A stretch of 64,000 bases of DNA from Microvirga arsenatis (lineage in GTDB: Bacteria > Pseudomonadota > Alphaproteobacteria > Rhizobiales > Beijerinckiaceae), in NCBI RefSeq assembly GCF_009910705.1, contig NZ_JAAAXJ010000003.1, forward strand, positions 496,001-560,000, in the 5' to 3' direction. The translations under genes were made by a program, and so were the position numbers. This document shows positions 16,442-26,300 of this stretch, in pieces (position 1 is the first letter of the stretch; every line of letters starts with the position of its first letter). Below the pieces are notes generated by a model. It saw only the letters and a program-made list of their open reading frames with translations. It made no database searches and was not told the origin of the DNA.

Positions 16442-16610
16442 CGTGCTCTCCGCATTGCCGGGAGCGGGTGTCCGCTTCCTCGGTTATCGCCTTAATACGT
16501 CCGACCGCCCATGCGAGGATAAGCTGGTCGATCCGTGCACCTGCCGTCCGCCACAGGTCCAGCAGGCGCTTGCCAAGCCATACCGGCATTGCCTCTTCCT
16601 CAGCCGCCAT
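16374..16610 (-). CDS. Doubtful small hypothetical protein
   Basis: From the ATG at 16610 the frame gives a 78-residue protein. The first part looks natural (VWLGKRLLDLWRTAGARID then AVGRIKAITEEAD), but it has a poorly structured, charged tail and overlaps the start of the next gene by 68 bases. No good ribosome site is seen. It may be the upstream partner of the 118-residue gene or a chance frame. Confidence 0.25.
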   Translation of the reverse strand: MAAEEEAMPVWLGKRLLDLWRTAGARIDQLILAWAVGRIKAITEEADTRSRQCGEHDAWDTRENRNSHQSHGNRDEPR

Positions 16611-16807
16611 GGCGGACGCACTTTGGTTGCGACTTCGTTGCCCACCGCCCCGAACGACGGCCTCTCGCCCTTTATCAACCGGAAGAGGCATCACTCTCGA
16701 GACCCCAAAGGCGTCAGTGCCATGCAGGAAACCGCATAGACGCTTGGATGGGAATCAGGTGAAGACCGGAGGAGGAGGTCAGGATTGCCCTGCTATGGGA
16801 CAGCCAG

Positions 16808-17446
16808 TCAGGGCTCGATCAGCTTGTTGCGAACCGCATAGAGGGCGAGTTCCACCCCCGAGCGCAGATTCAGCTTGCGCATCGCTGACGTTCGATGCGT
16901 CTCGACAGTCTTGATGCTGACCTGCCAGCGCTCGGCTATATCGCGGTTGCTGTGGCCTTCCGCCACCAGTTGGATCACCTCCCGTTCACGAGAGGTCAGG
17001 GTCTCCGAGGCGACCGTCTTGCCCCCACTCAAGAAGGTGTCGAGCAGGGTCTGAGCAACCTGAGGCGAGAAGTAGGGCTGCTTGCGTAGCAGGGCGTGCA
17101 CGGCCCGGGTGATCTCGGCATCGTCCTCCGTTTTTAGCAGGTAGCCACGGGCTCCAGCGTGGAGGATGTCGCGGATCACATCCTCATTGTTGTGCATCGT
17201 GTAGATCAGCACCTCTGTCTTCGGGCATGCGCGGCGGATCTGGCGCGTCGCCTCCAGGCCGTTGAGCAGAGGCAAGGAATAATCGAGGATTGCGACGTCA
17301 GGCTGGTGCTGGACGGCGATGTCGACTGCCCTCTGGCCATTCTCTGCCTCAGCACACACGCCCCAACCGGCCTGCGCTTCCAGCACAAGCCGCAAGCCCC
17401 GGCGCACAATGGAATGATCGTCTGCAACGATGAGTTTGATGGTCAT
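16808..17446 (-). CDS. NarL/FixJ-family response regulator
   Basis: 212 residues. The receiver domain has acidic pair ADD and phospho-acceptor Asp55 in AILDYSLPLLNG. A LuxR-type HTH follows at about 148-205 (LTSREREVIQLVAEGHSNRDIAERW, VSIKTVETHRTSAMRKL). It starts 26 bases after the stop of the histidine kinase gene and is surely its partner. Targets are unknown; the small HPF cluster just downstream on the same strand is a candidate by position. Confidence 0.93.
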   Translation of the reverse strand: MTIKLIVADDHSIVRRGLRLVLEAQAGWGVCAEAENGQRAVDIAVQHQPDVAILDYSLPLLNGLEATRQIRRACPKTEVLIYTMHNNEDVIRDILHAGARGYLLKTEDDAEITRAVHALLRKQPYFSPQVAQTLLDTFLSGGKTVASETLTSREREVIQLVAEGHSNRDIAERWQVSIKTVETHRTSAMRKLNLRSGVELALYAVRNKLIEP

Positions 17447-17472
17447 GGCCGCCCATACGAATGCTGGCGATG

Positions 17473-19296
17473 CTACCTTTGTTGATCTTCCGAGCCCATC
17501 AGGCGATGACCTGAGGCAGTGCTCAGGGGTTTCCTTACCCTATTCCGCTTGGGTCCTGCTGTTTTCGGAGCACAATGGTCATTTTCAGATGTCTGTGCGG
17601 ATGGCAGAAGAACACCGGCGCTGGCGGTTCGGGGCTCATCGGCAAGCGCAGGGAACATAAGGCGCACGGTCGTTCCATGCCCTTCCTGACTTTCCAGCTG
17701 CACGTCACCGGCACTCTGTTGGACAAAACCCAAGACTTGGCTGAGACCCAGCCCATTCCCCTCTTCGGACTGCTTTGTGGTGAAGAATGGCTCAAACGCC
17801 TGCTCTACTACCGCAGGAGGCATGCCGGCCCCAGTGTCCCTGACGACCACCTGTACCCATGAGCGACCCTTTCCCTCAGCCTTTCCAGGCGGCGGGATGG
17901 CTGCCGTCTCTACAGTGATTGTGCCCCCGCGAGGCATGGCGTCCCGGGCGTTGAGAATAAGGTTCAACAGACTTGCTTCGAAATGAACTGGGTCGAGCAG
18001 ACATGCAGCATTGCTGCTGGCTAACCTGATCTCAAGGGAGGCACGCGGGCCGGCCGCTTGTCTCAGGATGGGTGTGAACCCAGAAATCAGCTCGTCGATG
18101 ACAGCTGGCTTGGGATGGAGTTCCTGCCGGCGCGCAAAGGCCAACAAGCGCTGGATCATGGCTCTTGCGCTTCTGAGGGAATGATCTGCCTCGCCGATGA
18201 CTGAGAGGGCATCGGAATTCCCGACCAAGTGCGGCTTCAGGAGCATGCAGGTCGAATGCATGATCCGCAGGGTGTTGCCGAAATCGTGCGCAATCCCGCC
18301 GGCGATGCGGCCCAGCGCCTCCAAACGGTGCGCGCGGTTCAGCCGCGCCTGCTCCCCCAGTTCACGCTTACGGCTTTCGTGAACGAGAAAGATCAGAACA
18401 CTGATCAGACAGAGAAGGATTGCGGCAGCGACAACAACAACGGTGGCATGCTGACGCCATGGTTGAAACACAGTTGCTTGAGCGAGCCCAACCAACACTA
18501 CGACGGGCGAGTTGCCCAAGGCGCGATAGCCAACAACCCGGGGCGTGCCGTCAACCGGGCTGGTGGCCCAGTACACACCCTTCGGATTTTTGCCTACGAG
18601 GCTGAAAATCGGCTCGGCGTCTGCAAACGAGCGCCCAATGGCACCGTCGGCAGGGCTGCGAGCCAGAATCGTTCCATCACGCAGCAAGAGGGCAATGAAG
18701 CCGCCTTCTCCGACAGATAAGCCACGGTAGAAGTGTTCGAAGTATGAGGGTTCAACCGCAGCAACGATCACGCCCCCGAAGATTGCGTCAGGCTGGCTGA
18801 CCCTTCGACTAAAGCTCACAAACCAGGTATTGGTTGACCGGCTTCTGAGGGGCTGCCCGATGTGCAGACCAAGGCTGGAACTGTTCTGATGAGCGTGGAA
18901 GTAGGGGCGGTCCAGTGCGTTGAGCCTTGGCGTGGCAGGGTAACCTGTGTCGTGGATTGGGGAGCCGTCCGGCCCGACGACAAAAAGAGCCCGAACATAC
19001 GGCAACGCACTCAGCCGTTTGTTCAGGGTCTCTCGAAAGCGCTCGTCATGGGCGGGGAGACCAGGACTGGCTTCCAAGGTGTCACTGATACCCTGCAGCG
19101 TAAAGTCAATGGACTGGATGGTCCGCTCCGTCTGCTCGGCAAGGACATGGACGAGATTCTGGGCTGCCTCTTCGGCGCGTCCAGTAGCATCCCGGTAGCC
19201 GCGCCAGAGTTCGAAGGCTCCGAGCAGCATAATACCAATAGCGAGGATGAGTGCCGGAACCAAGGGAAGGTTGAACCTTGGCCATTGCAATTTCAA
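17473..19296 (-). CDS. Membrane sensor histidine kinase with dCache-like sensor
   Basis: 607 residues. A membrane helix at about 14-33, an extracellular dCache/PDC-like sensor at about 40-280 (VRALFVVGPDGSPIHDTGYPA; FGGVIVAAVEPSYFEHFYRGL) and a second helix near 285-310 precede a kinase core with GGIAHDFGNTLRIM (His337) and a HATPase domain (NLILNARDAMPRGG; DTGAGMP; GNGLGLSQVLGFV). HDFGN replaces the common HDFNN. It is followed by the NarL-type regulator gene. The sensed ligand is unknown. Confidence 0.9.
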   Translation of the reverse strand: MKLQWPRFNLPLVPALILAIGIMLLGAFELWRGYRDATGRAEEAAQNLVHVLAEQTERTIQSIDFTLQGISDTLEASPGLPAHDERFRETLNKRLSALPYVRALFVVGPDGSPIHDTGYPATPRLNALDRPYFHAHQNSSSLGLHIGQPLRSRSTNTWFVSFSRRVSQPDAIFGGVIVAAVEPSYFEHFYRGLSVGEGGFIALLLRDGTILARSPADGAIGRSFADAEPIFSLVGKNPKGVYWATSPVDGTPRVVGYRALGNSPVVVLVGLAQATVFQPWRQHATVVVVAAAILLCLISVLIFLVHESRKRELGEQARLNRAHRLEALGRIAGGIAHDFGNTLRIMHSTCMLLKPHLVGNSDALSVIGEADHSLRSARAMIQRLLAFARRQELHPKPAVIDELISGFTPILRQAAGPRASLEIRLASSNAACLLDPVHFEASLLNLILNARDAMPRGGTITVETAAIPPPGKAEGKGRSWVQVVVRDTGAGMPPAVVEQAFEPFFTTKQSEEGNGLGLSQVLGFVQQSAGDVQLESQEGHGTTVRLMFPALADEPRTASAGVLLPSAQTSENDHCAPKTAGPKRNRVRKPLSTASGHRLMGSEDQQR

Positions 19297-19519
19297 GTGG
19301 CGCTCCTCCTTGCAGTTACGGCATAAGGCGGTGATCTATTCTACTCTCTTGAGGCAGATACGCTATGGGCGTCGCGGTGCTCTTTTGTGTTGCCGGTGAA
19401 GATGGAGTGCGCCCCACGAGGTAGATCGGCATTCAAGAATTAAGCGGGGCTGCCGGGCTTGCGGAACTGGACCCCTATGGCGAAGCACTACACTCACAGC
19501 ATCTAATTCTAACGGCAGG

Positions 19520-19845
19520 TCGCGCAAAATGACCTTGTAGACGATACCCTGCACAGCCTCGCCAAATGCTATGAACTGTTGCGCAACCTGGTCCGGACCT
19601 GGACCCGAAGATACGAGGCAGGCGCCCTTGAGGAAAATATCGCGACGGGAGCACTGCTCCAAGAGTCCAAGGCTTAGATTGCTCCCCTCGAGCGACTGGT
19701 CGGCAAGCTGGCTATCGAATTGGAATTTCTAAAGGAGGCTCTGTAGCACGAACACACCGGCCGCGAATCGCCTAAATCCACCATGACAGGCCCTATTGGC
19801 TCTCCGTCTCAAAGGAATGTCGACTGATGGGCCTGCCCCGCTCCA
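19520..19845 (+). mobile_element. IS3-family remnant: OrfA and first codons of OrfB
   Basis: The plus strand reads as a decayed IS3 OrfA (LHSLAKCYELLRNLVRTW, RRYEAGALEENIA, LLQESKA, a stop, then APLERLVGKLAIELEFLKEAL). In another frame it then gives the start of OrfB (YWLSVSKECRLMGLPRSI). Stop codons and truncation mean no active product. It is joined directly to an IS481-type fragment. Confidence 0.65.
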
Positions 19846-20194
19846 TCACGGCCTTCCTCGTGCGGGCGCTGCGCTGGTTCAGAGCACGAGAGATTCGGGT
19901 CGAGCGGGTGCGAACAGACAAAGGGTCTGATTATGTCGCGCGAAGGTTCCGGAAGGCGCTGGGGAGACCCGGGTTCCGGCACATCCGCACCCGCCCGTAC
20001 ACCCGAAAACCAACGGCAAGGCCGGGCGCTTCATCCAGACGCTTTTGCGCGAATGGACTCATAAGGTCCCGTTCAGTTCATCATATGCAAATGCAGCCGA
20101 CCTGCCGCGGTGGCTGTCCTGGTACCATCAGCAGCGCCCGCATGGTAGTCGCGGCCGACGAACACCGGCTCAGGCCCTCGCCGGAACAGCCTGA
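19846..20194 (+). pseudogene. IS481-family transposase, C-terminal remnant
   Basis: The first frame gives FLVRALRWFRAREIRVERVR then TDKGSDY. After a frameshift near 20010 another frame gives TNGKAGRFIQTLLREW and WYHQQRPHG. These are the DDE catalytic-core motifs of IS481 integrases. The N-terminal half is missing and the reading frame is broken, so this is a relic. Confidence 0.7.
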
Positions 20195-20208
20195 GCAGAA
20201 TTCACACC

Positions 20209-20985
20209 TAGAGGCTGTTAAGGACCTTGGCTGAGGTCATCGGCGTTCTGGCAGGATGACTTCTGCTCGCAAATCTTACCCCTCCGATGTCTTCGATGAG
20301 GAATGGGCGCTGGTGGCGCCCTACCTGACACCTCTGCCCGAAGAGGCGGGCCAGAGGGAGCACTCTCTGCGCGAGGTGTTCAACCGGCTGCGCTACATTA
20401 TCAAAACAGGGGTGCCCTGGCGCTGGATGTCTAACGACCTGCCGCCCTGGGCGGCAGTGTACCAGCAGGCCCAGCGCTGACTGAAAGCCGGTTGCTTCGA
20501 GGAGCTGGCGCACGACCTTCGCGCCGTGCTGCGCTTGGCCTCTGGTCGCGATGCGGAGCCCTCCGCCGCCGTGCTCGACAGCCGCACGCTGCGCTCCACG
20601 CCGGAGAGCGGTGCGCGAGCCGGATACGACGGGGCCAAGCGCAAGAAGGGCTCTAAGCTGCACATGGCGGTGGACACGCTGGGGTTATCTGCTGGCCGCT
20701 CACGTCACCCCCGCCACGGCTGATGATCGAGCCGAAGTGGGACAGTTGGCCCAAGCCATGCCGGTTGCCACCCGTGAGAGTGTCGATCTGGCTTATGTCG
20801 ATCAGGGCTACACGGGCGAAAAGGCCGCGGATGCCGCCCGGGAGCATGGGATTGAGTTGGAGGTGGTCAAGCTGCCTGAGACCAAGCGAGGCTTCGTGTT
20901 GCTGCTCCAGCACTGGGTGGTGGAGCGGACCTTCGCCCGGGCTACCCGTTTTTGTCGGCTCGTGCGCGATTGCGAGCATTTACCT
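20209..20985 (+). pseudogene. IS5-family transposase, broken
   Basis: A terminal-repeat-like GAGGCTGTTAAG starts near 20211, and the coding part begins at ATG 20256 (SARKSYPSDVFDEEWALVAP). One nonsense codon interrupts it near 20478 (TGA where the family has Trp in QRWLKAG). A frameshift near 20690 precedes DLAYVDQGYTGEKAADAA and WVVERTFARATRFCRL. The DDE residues are distributed over the broken frames. The 3' end is lost at the join with another transposase fragment. Confidence 0.8.
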
Positions 20986-21718
20986 CATCTGCGACTGCCT
21001 ATCCGACATCATCGTGACGGCCCGCAGCCTGCTCTTTGGCTGGGCCCAGGATCTGGTAGCCCTGCTACGGGAGGCGGTGGACGCGGTGGGCGTTCCCGTT
21101 GTCGGCGTGATCAGCGAGGGCCAGACCTCCATTCGCCAAGTCATCGCCGAGGCGCTGCCGGGCGTGTCGTATCAGCTGTGCCAATTCCATTTCCTGCGCG
21201 AGACGGCTCATCCGATCTTTGAGGCTGACCGGCATGCCAAGAAGGAACTCAAGAATCAGGTGCGCGGCATCCGCCGGATCGAACGAGCCGTGGAGGAGCG
21301 GGATGATCCCGAAGCCACGATCGTGCTGGCGTATTGTGCGGCGGTGCGCAGCGCGATTACCGATGATAGTCGGGCGCCGCTTGCCGCCTCAGGCCTCAAG
21401 CTGAGGCAGCGGCTGGAGAAGGTGGCCGATAGCCTTGCCCGGGTGCAGCAAAAGTGGGGCTTCGCACCGGCGCTCACGCGCTTGTGCCAGATGATCGCTC
21501 GTGCGCTGGAGCGCACCGTCTCTCTGTGGCCAGACGTGGAGTACGCCTACCGGTTCGTGCACACCGTGGTGCGGCGGGTGAACGGGGTGCAGGACCCGAT
21601 GCAGCGGTACCGTGAAAAGGCCGGAACGCTGGCGGAGGCCTTCGATCATTTTCTGAAGGTCACGCGCAGCTATCGCCGCGGGTTGTTCCACACCTATGTG
21701 GTGCCGGACCTACCGCGT
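20986..21718 (+). pseudogene. Transposase fragment of a different, MULE-like DDE family
   Basis: An open frame without its own start, continuous from the broken IS5 copy. It shows VPVVGVISEGQTSIRQVIAE, then YQLCQFHFLRETAHPIFEAD and KKELKNQVRGIRRIERAVEE, typical of MULE/ISNCY-like transposases in which an aspartate/glycine motif and a Q/C-x2-H-F motif line the core. It is cut off after VVPDLPR, where an oppositely oriented IS630 remnant begins. Family naming is from memory. Confidence 0.6.
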
Positions 21719-21975
21719 GCAGGTCGGCTTGGATCTCCCGCAGTGAGATGTCAGCCTTGGCATTACAGAGACCCCGCACGAGTGTCTCATGCGGCTCGAA
21801 GATGGAACGGCGGCCCGCCAAAGCGGGCCGGAGCTAGGCGCCACTCTCCCGAAACCATCGCATCAGTTTAACAGCTGCGGAGGGGCTCACCTCAAAGCGT
21901 AGGGTCGCCTGATGGATGGAGTATCCCCCCTTCCAACGCACGCCCGACCCGCTCACACAAGCCTCGGGACAGAGG
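21719..21975 (-). pseudogene. IS630-family transposase, N-terminal remnant
   Basis: On the minus strand the HTH region reads RVGRALEGGYSIHQATLRFE, then VSPSAAVKLMRWFRESG, a stop, and FEPHETLVRGLCNAKADISL. This is the usual IS630 order. Only the DNA-binding part is present, and its end abuts the truncated transposase from the other strand. Confidence 0.65.
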
Positions 21976-22208
21976 AACTGGGATGAGACGCCTCCCGGCC
22001 AACCACAACCCTATGGAACCAGCTATCCCGATTCCACGCAATCACTGCACGCTCTAGCTCTTCATGAGAACTTGCTTAAACGCTACTCTTTCCCACCTTA
22101 ACTCTATTCTATAGTAACTACATTTCGAGCCATCGCCCAATGTATCTGATTCATTAACAAAACAGTATTAATCTAACTTGTGCACTGACACCCGATGACA
22201 GTTCTTCT

Positions 22209-24935
22209 ATGACGCGCCAGAACCCAAAAATGTCCTTAAGGTACTACTGCCAAGGTTATCAGATTATGCGAAAATATGTCATTCGCAAGTCGAACATTCC
22301 GGCTGCAATAGCTTTTATAGTTGTAGCTGCTGCAGCGCATTATATTGACACACGAAACAAGCTATATTTCGAGCAGAGCCAACGCGCACTTGCCTTCGAG
22401 CAGATGAGTTCGGTCCGAGCGAAGCTTGAGGCCAATATCTACAGCAATTTTCAACTCGTTCGCGGCCTCATTCCCGTCATTGCGACTGAACCCAATATGG
22501 ATCAGACGAGGTTTGCCCAGTTAGCGGACGGACTGCTCAAAGAGGGGCGACAACTCAGAGGCATTGCAGCCGCCCCCGGCCTAGTAATTTCTCTCATGCA
22601 TCCGATCAAAGGCAATGAAAGCGCAATAGGGCTCGACTATCGGAAAAACGAGAAGCAGCGTGAGGCGGCATTATATGCAGAGCATACAGGTACGGCTGTT
22701 CTTGCCGGTCCGGTTGAATTGGTACAGGGCGGACAAGGCCTTATCGCTCGATTCCCTGTCTTTGCTCCAAACGATACGTCTGGCAAGAAATTTTGGGGAC
22801 TCGTCTCAGCCGTAATCGATATCGAGAAACTCTACGAGGCCAGTGGCCTGAGAGATCCGAAACTGAGCATCGATATCGCATTAGTTGGTGTAGACGGCAA
22901 CGGATCATCAGGAGAGCATTTCTTCGGCCCTTCGGAGATCTTGGCAGCGAATCCCGTTGCCTCAGATGTAACCCTTCCTTCCGGATCCTGGATGATTGCC
23001 GCGATTCCTAAGCAAGGTTGGAGAGTTGAGCCAGACAATGTCTTGGAACTGCGGATGGCGATTTTCGTCGCTGGAATGCTTATCGTCGTCCCAATCTGGA
23101 TAACTGGACGTCTTGTCGACGAACGTCAGCGGCATATTAGAGTCCTGAGCCATCGCGAGAAGCAGGTTGCAGGCATCTCACAACGCCTTGGCTTAGCATT
23201 AGACAGTTCAAAAATAGGAATTTGGGAGTGGGATATCGAGACCAATACGTTTCATCTTGATGATCGTATGAGTGAAATGTTCAATTTGCATCCAGAGAGC
23301 AAGCAAGTTCCTTTGGGTTTCTGGATGGAGGCTGTGCATAAAGATGACAGGCAACGTTTCGAAGCAGAGCTCAGCAACGCTGCCGCATCACGAGGTCGTG
23401 TCAACAGTAATTGCCGCATTCTTATAGCTGGTGAGATTGCTCGTCATCTCCGGGTAATGGGAGCCGTCTACTCGGAGCCTGACCAGAAGCTCCGAATGAT
23501 CGGTGTCGCCTGGGACGTGTCGACTGACGTTGCATTGAACGAGAATCTGCGACAAGCGAAAGCAATTGCAGAGGCAAGACAGGCTGAACTGGAAGCCGCA
23601 CGAAGTCGCATCGAATACAATGCTCTCCATGACCCATTAACTAAAATGCCCAATCGGTGGTATTTGGATAACATTTTAGAGAAGATCGCGGCCAGCGGCA
23701 CCGAAAGCTCAGAGTGGATTGCGCTTCTTCATATCGACCTAGATCGCTTTAAGCAGATCAATGATACTCTCGGTCACCCTGCTGGAGATGCCATGCTAAT
23801 CCACGCTGCGAAGGTGATCGAAGCCAAACTTCGACAGGGCGATTTCGCGGCACGTACGGGTGGCGATGAATTCGTCATTGTCCGCGTCTCCGAGAACGAG
23901 CCTGAGCATATTTCCGCTTTTGCGACCACCATCATCGAGGAAATGCGCCGACCAGTCTTTTATGAGAGGCACGAATGTCGGTTTGGTGCTAGTATTGGCA
24001 TCGCCATAGAACCAGTTAAGCGTTTCAATCCTCAGCGTCTTTTGATGAACGCCGATATTGCTCTGTATCGAGCCAAGAGTCTTGGGCGGCACAGATTTGA
24101 GATGTTCACGGAAGCGCTGCATAGTGAGATTGTAAGGACAAAACGAATAGCAGATGAGATTCTGTCTGGCCTAGAGAAGAATGAGTTTATTCCTTTTTTT
24201 CAGCCGCAATTTAACGCACGAACCTTAGAAGTTGTAGGTTTGGAGGCACTAGTGCGTTGGGACCATCCGGTACTTGGCATCCTGCCGCCAAGCTACTTTC
24301 TTACTGTGGCCGAGGACCTAAACGTTGTCGACGCAATTGACCATTCGATTCTCAAGCAAGTTCTTGCTCAGCTGAAAGAGTGGGATCGATCTGGGATGCG
24401 GATAGCAAAGACATCTGTTAACGTTTCATCGAAGCGCATTCACGATGAAAGCTTAATTCTGCAGCTGCAAGCGCTGGATATACCAAGCAATAGAATCTCT
24501 TTTGAATTAGTCGAATCAACCTATCTCGATGAAAACGATGATGTAGTCGTGCGAAATATCGAGCGGATCAAAGAACTTGGTATCGACATCGAGATCGACG
24601 ACTTTGGAACGGGCTATGCGTCAATTGTTAGCCTACTCAAAATCAAGCCGCGCCGGTTGAAGATTGATCGCCAGCTGGTGTCTCCCATAGTTTCCTCTCC
24701 TGTACAGAAAAGACTTGTAAGGTCGATAATCGACATTGGACATTCTCTGAACATCGAGATCGTGGCAGAGGGTGTCGAGACTATGCAGCACGCTGAGCTT
24801 CTCGGAACTTTTGGTTGCCACGTACTTCAGGGCCACGCGTTTGCCCCAGCAATGTCAGCGGAGGCTGTTGAACGCTTGTATGTCGATCATGGACGACCAG
24901 AAGTCCGATCCATGCTGACCACCGGACGGATCTAA
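22209..24935 (+). CDS. CHASE-PAS-GGDEF-EAL cyclic-di-GMP enzyme
   Basis: About 908 residues. A membrane helix (AAIAFIVVAAAAHYI) precedes a periplasmic CHASE domain at about 55-250 and a second helix at about 278-298. A PAS domain at about 325-440, GGDEF with intact GGDEF motif near 550 and EAL near 678 follow. The EAL residues look complete (EALVRW, NVSSK, FELVES, IDDFGTGYAS, LKIDR, VAEGVET). It may both make and degrade c-di-GMP. The first ATG lacks a ribosome site; ATG 22266 after AAGG is an alternative. Its AT-richer codon use and insertion-sequence debris on both sides suggest horizontal acquisition. Confidence 0.92.
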   Translation: MTRQNPKMSLRYYCQGYQIMRKYVIRKSNIPAAIAFIVVAAAAHYIDTRNKLYFEQSQRALAFEQMSSVRAKLEANIYSNFQLVRGLIPVIATEPNMDQTRFAQLADGLLKEGRQLRGIAAAPGLVISLMHPIKGNESAIGLDYRKNEKQREAALYAEHTGTAVLAGPVELVQGGQGLIARFPVFAPNDTSGKKFWGLVSAVIDIEKLYEASGLRDPKLSIDIALVGVDGNGSSGEHFFGPSEILAANPVASDVTLPSGSWMIAAIPKQGWRVEPDNVLELRMAIFVAGMLIVVPIWITGRLVDERQRHIRVLSHREKQVAGISQRLGLALDSSKIGIWEWDIETNTFHLDDRMSEMFNLHPESKQVPLGFWMEAVHKDDRQRFEAELSNAAASRGRVNSNCRILIAGEIARHLRVMGAVYSEPDQKLRMIGVAWDVSTDVALNENLRQAKAIAEARQAELEAARSRIEYNALHDPLTKMPNRWYLDNILEKIAASGTESSEWIALLHIDLDRFKQINDTLGHPAGDAMLIHAAKVIEAKLRQGDFAARTGGDEFVIVRVSENEPEHISAFATTIIEEMRRPVFYERHECRFGASIGIAIEPVKRFNPQRLLMNADIALYRAKSLGRHRFEMFTEALHSEIVRTKRIADEILSGLEKNEFIPFFQPQFNARTLEVVGLEALVRWDHPVLGILPPSYFLTVAEDLNVVDAIDHSILKQVLAQLKEWDRSGMRIAKTSVNVSSKRIHDESLILQLQALDIPSNRISFELVESTYLDENDDVVVRNIERIKELGIDIEIDDFGTGYASIVSLLKIKPRRLKIDRQLVSPIVSSPVQKRLVRSIIDIGHSLNIEIVAEGVETMQHAELLGTFGCHVLQGHAFAPAMSAEAVERLYVDHGRPEVRSMLTTGRI

Positions 24936-25065
24936 TCATTAGGTGACGATTTTGCTCGTAGGCTGCTGACTATGCCTGTTTGAGCTACGCGGTCGGACGA
25001 CAGCTAGATGTTTGATCCCAGGGTTTGACGGTGCGATATTATCCTCAGAATAGAGGGACGCGCTA

Positions 25066-25840
25066 TGGGCCACGCTCTCCATGGGAGCGCACAACGCCAG
25101 AGGCGCTATAGCGAGCAATGCAAAGTTGACAAGCGAGCCTGAGAGCCTTAACCGAACGCCATAGCATCGACCCGAAGGCCGTCGCCACATGGAAGAAGCG
25201 GGACATCACCGCAGATTGCCCGACGGGCCCGGTAGCACCGCATTCCACGGCGCTATCGGTTACGGAAGAGGCGATCATCGTTGCCTTCCGCCGGCACACC
25301 CTGCTGCTGCTGGATGACTGGCTCAATGCACTGCAAGCAATGATCCCGCACCTGACGCGTTTATCGCGTCATCGTTGCCTGCAGTGGCACGGTGTCAGCC
25401 GCCTACCTGAATGATCGGCGAAAAGCCGACCAAGAAGAAGTTCAGAGCCTATCCTAGCGGCAATTTCCACATGGACATCGCTGTAGTGCGCACTGAGGAG
25501 GAAAGGCTCTATCTAAAGGTTGCAATTGATCGCGCCAGCAAGTTCGTGCTCGTGAAGATGCACGAGAAGGTGACGACCGCAATCGGTGGCGACTTCCTGC
25601 GCGCTCTGGTCAAGGCGGTGCCTTACGAGAACCATACCGTCCTGACCGACTATAGCATTCACTTCACCCCACCTTGCAACACTGCTTCTGCAGCCCCACT
25701 GACCAAGAATGCGACGCACCGAGGCGAGCTCTTCCGGGCCCATGCCTCTGAGTATGTCTGTGTCCGAACCGATGTGGACCATAGCTTGACCCGGCCGAGG
25801 CATCCCTGGACCAATGGTCAGGTTGAACGGATTAATTGAA
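25066..25840 (+). pseudogene. IS481-family transposase, decayed
   Basis: Frames in series match an IS481/IS1330-type integrase: SVTEEAIIVAFRRHTLLLLDD, IPHLTRLSRHRCLQ, then the longest open part at 25411-25839 with PSGNFHMDIAVVRTEEE, VAIDRASKFVLVKMHEK, YENHTVLTD and RHPWTNGQVERIN. It has several frameshifts and a stop just after the final motif, so the last ~60 residues are missing. The break coincides with the left end of the next element. Confidence 0.75.
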
Positions 25841-25849
25841 CCATTGACC

Positions 25850-26300
25850 TGACCGGGGTTTTGGACCAGGCGCATTGAGAGCCTACTGCATGATTGCGAT
25901 ATGGGTAGTTGCCGTGCGACTACCTCTCATCTGGCCTGCGACCTCACGTCGAACGACGGGCTTCACCACTTTCTTTTGAGCACGTCCTGCAGCATGGTCT
26001 TGTCGAGGGTCAGATCCGCCACGAGCCGCTTAAGCCGGGCATTCTTATCCTCAAGCTGCTTCAGACGCTGGATCTCGGCCACGCCTATGCCGGCAAACTG
26101 CTTCTTCCAGCGGTAGAAGGTGGGCTCGGTGATGCACATCTTGCGGATCACCTCGGCCACTGGCGTACCGCTCTCCGCCTGCCGCAGCGCAAAGGCGATC
26201 TGCTCCTCCGTGTAGCGCGACTTCTTCATGGCACTGACCCTCCTCATGGATCAAAATGCCCGAAAATGTTGTCCTCCCAATGGACCAATTTAACGGGTCA
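25850..26300 (-). mobile_element. Internally deleted IS3-family element
   Basis: The ends read inward as TGACCGGGGTTTTGGACCA (from 25850) and TGACCCGTTAAATTGGTCCA (complement, from 26300), an imperfect inverted repeat. Between them lie a complete orfA and only the first ~25 codons of orfB (KVVKPVVRREVAGQMRG), so most of the catalytic orfB is deleted. It sits where the neighbouring IS481 relic ends. Confidence 0.65.
25963..26229 (-). CDS. IS3-family OrfA (HTH) protein
   Basis: 88 residues. It opens with an HTH (MKKSRYTEEQIAFALRQAES, VAEVIRKMCITEPTFYRWKK) and ends in a leucine-zipper-like coiled coil (LEDKNARLKRLVADLTLDK). The ATG at 26229 follows AGGAGG. OrfA normally regulates and partners the OrfAB transposase by programmed frameshifting. 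Here orfB is nearly absent, so the protein may persist only as a DNA-binding relic. Confidence 0.75.
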   Translation of the reverse strand: MKKSRYTEEQIAFALRQAESGTPVAEVIRKMCITEPTFYRWKKQFAGIGVAEIQRLKQLEDKNARLKRLVADLTLDKTMLQDVLKRKW

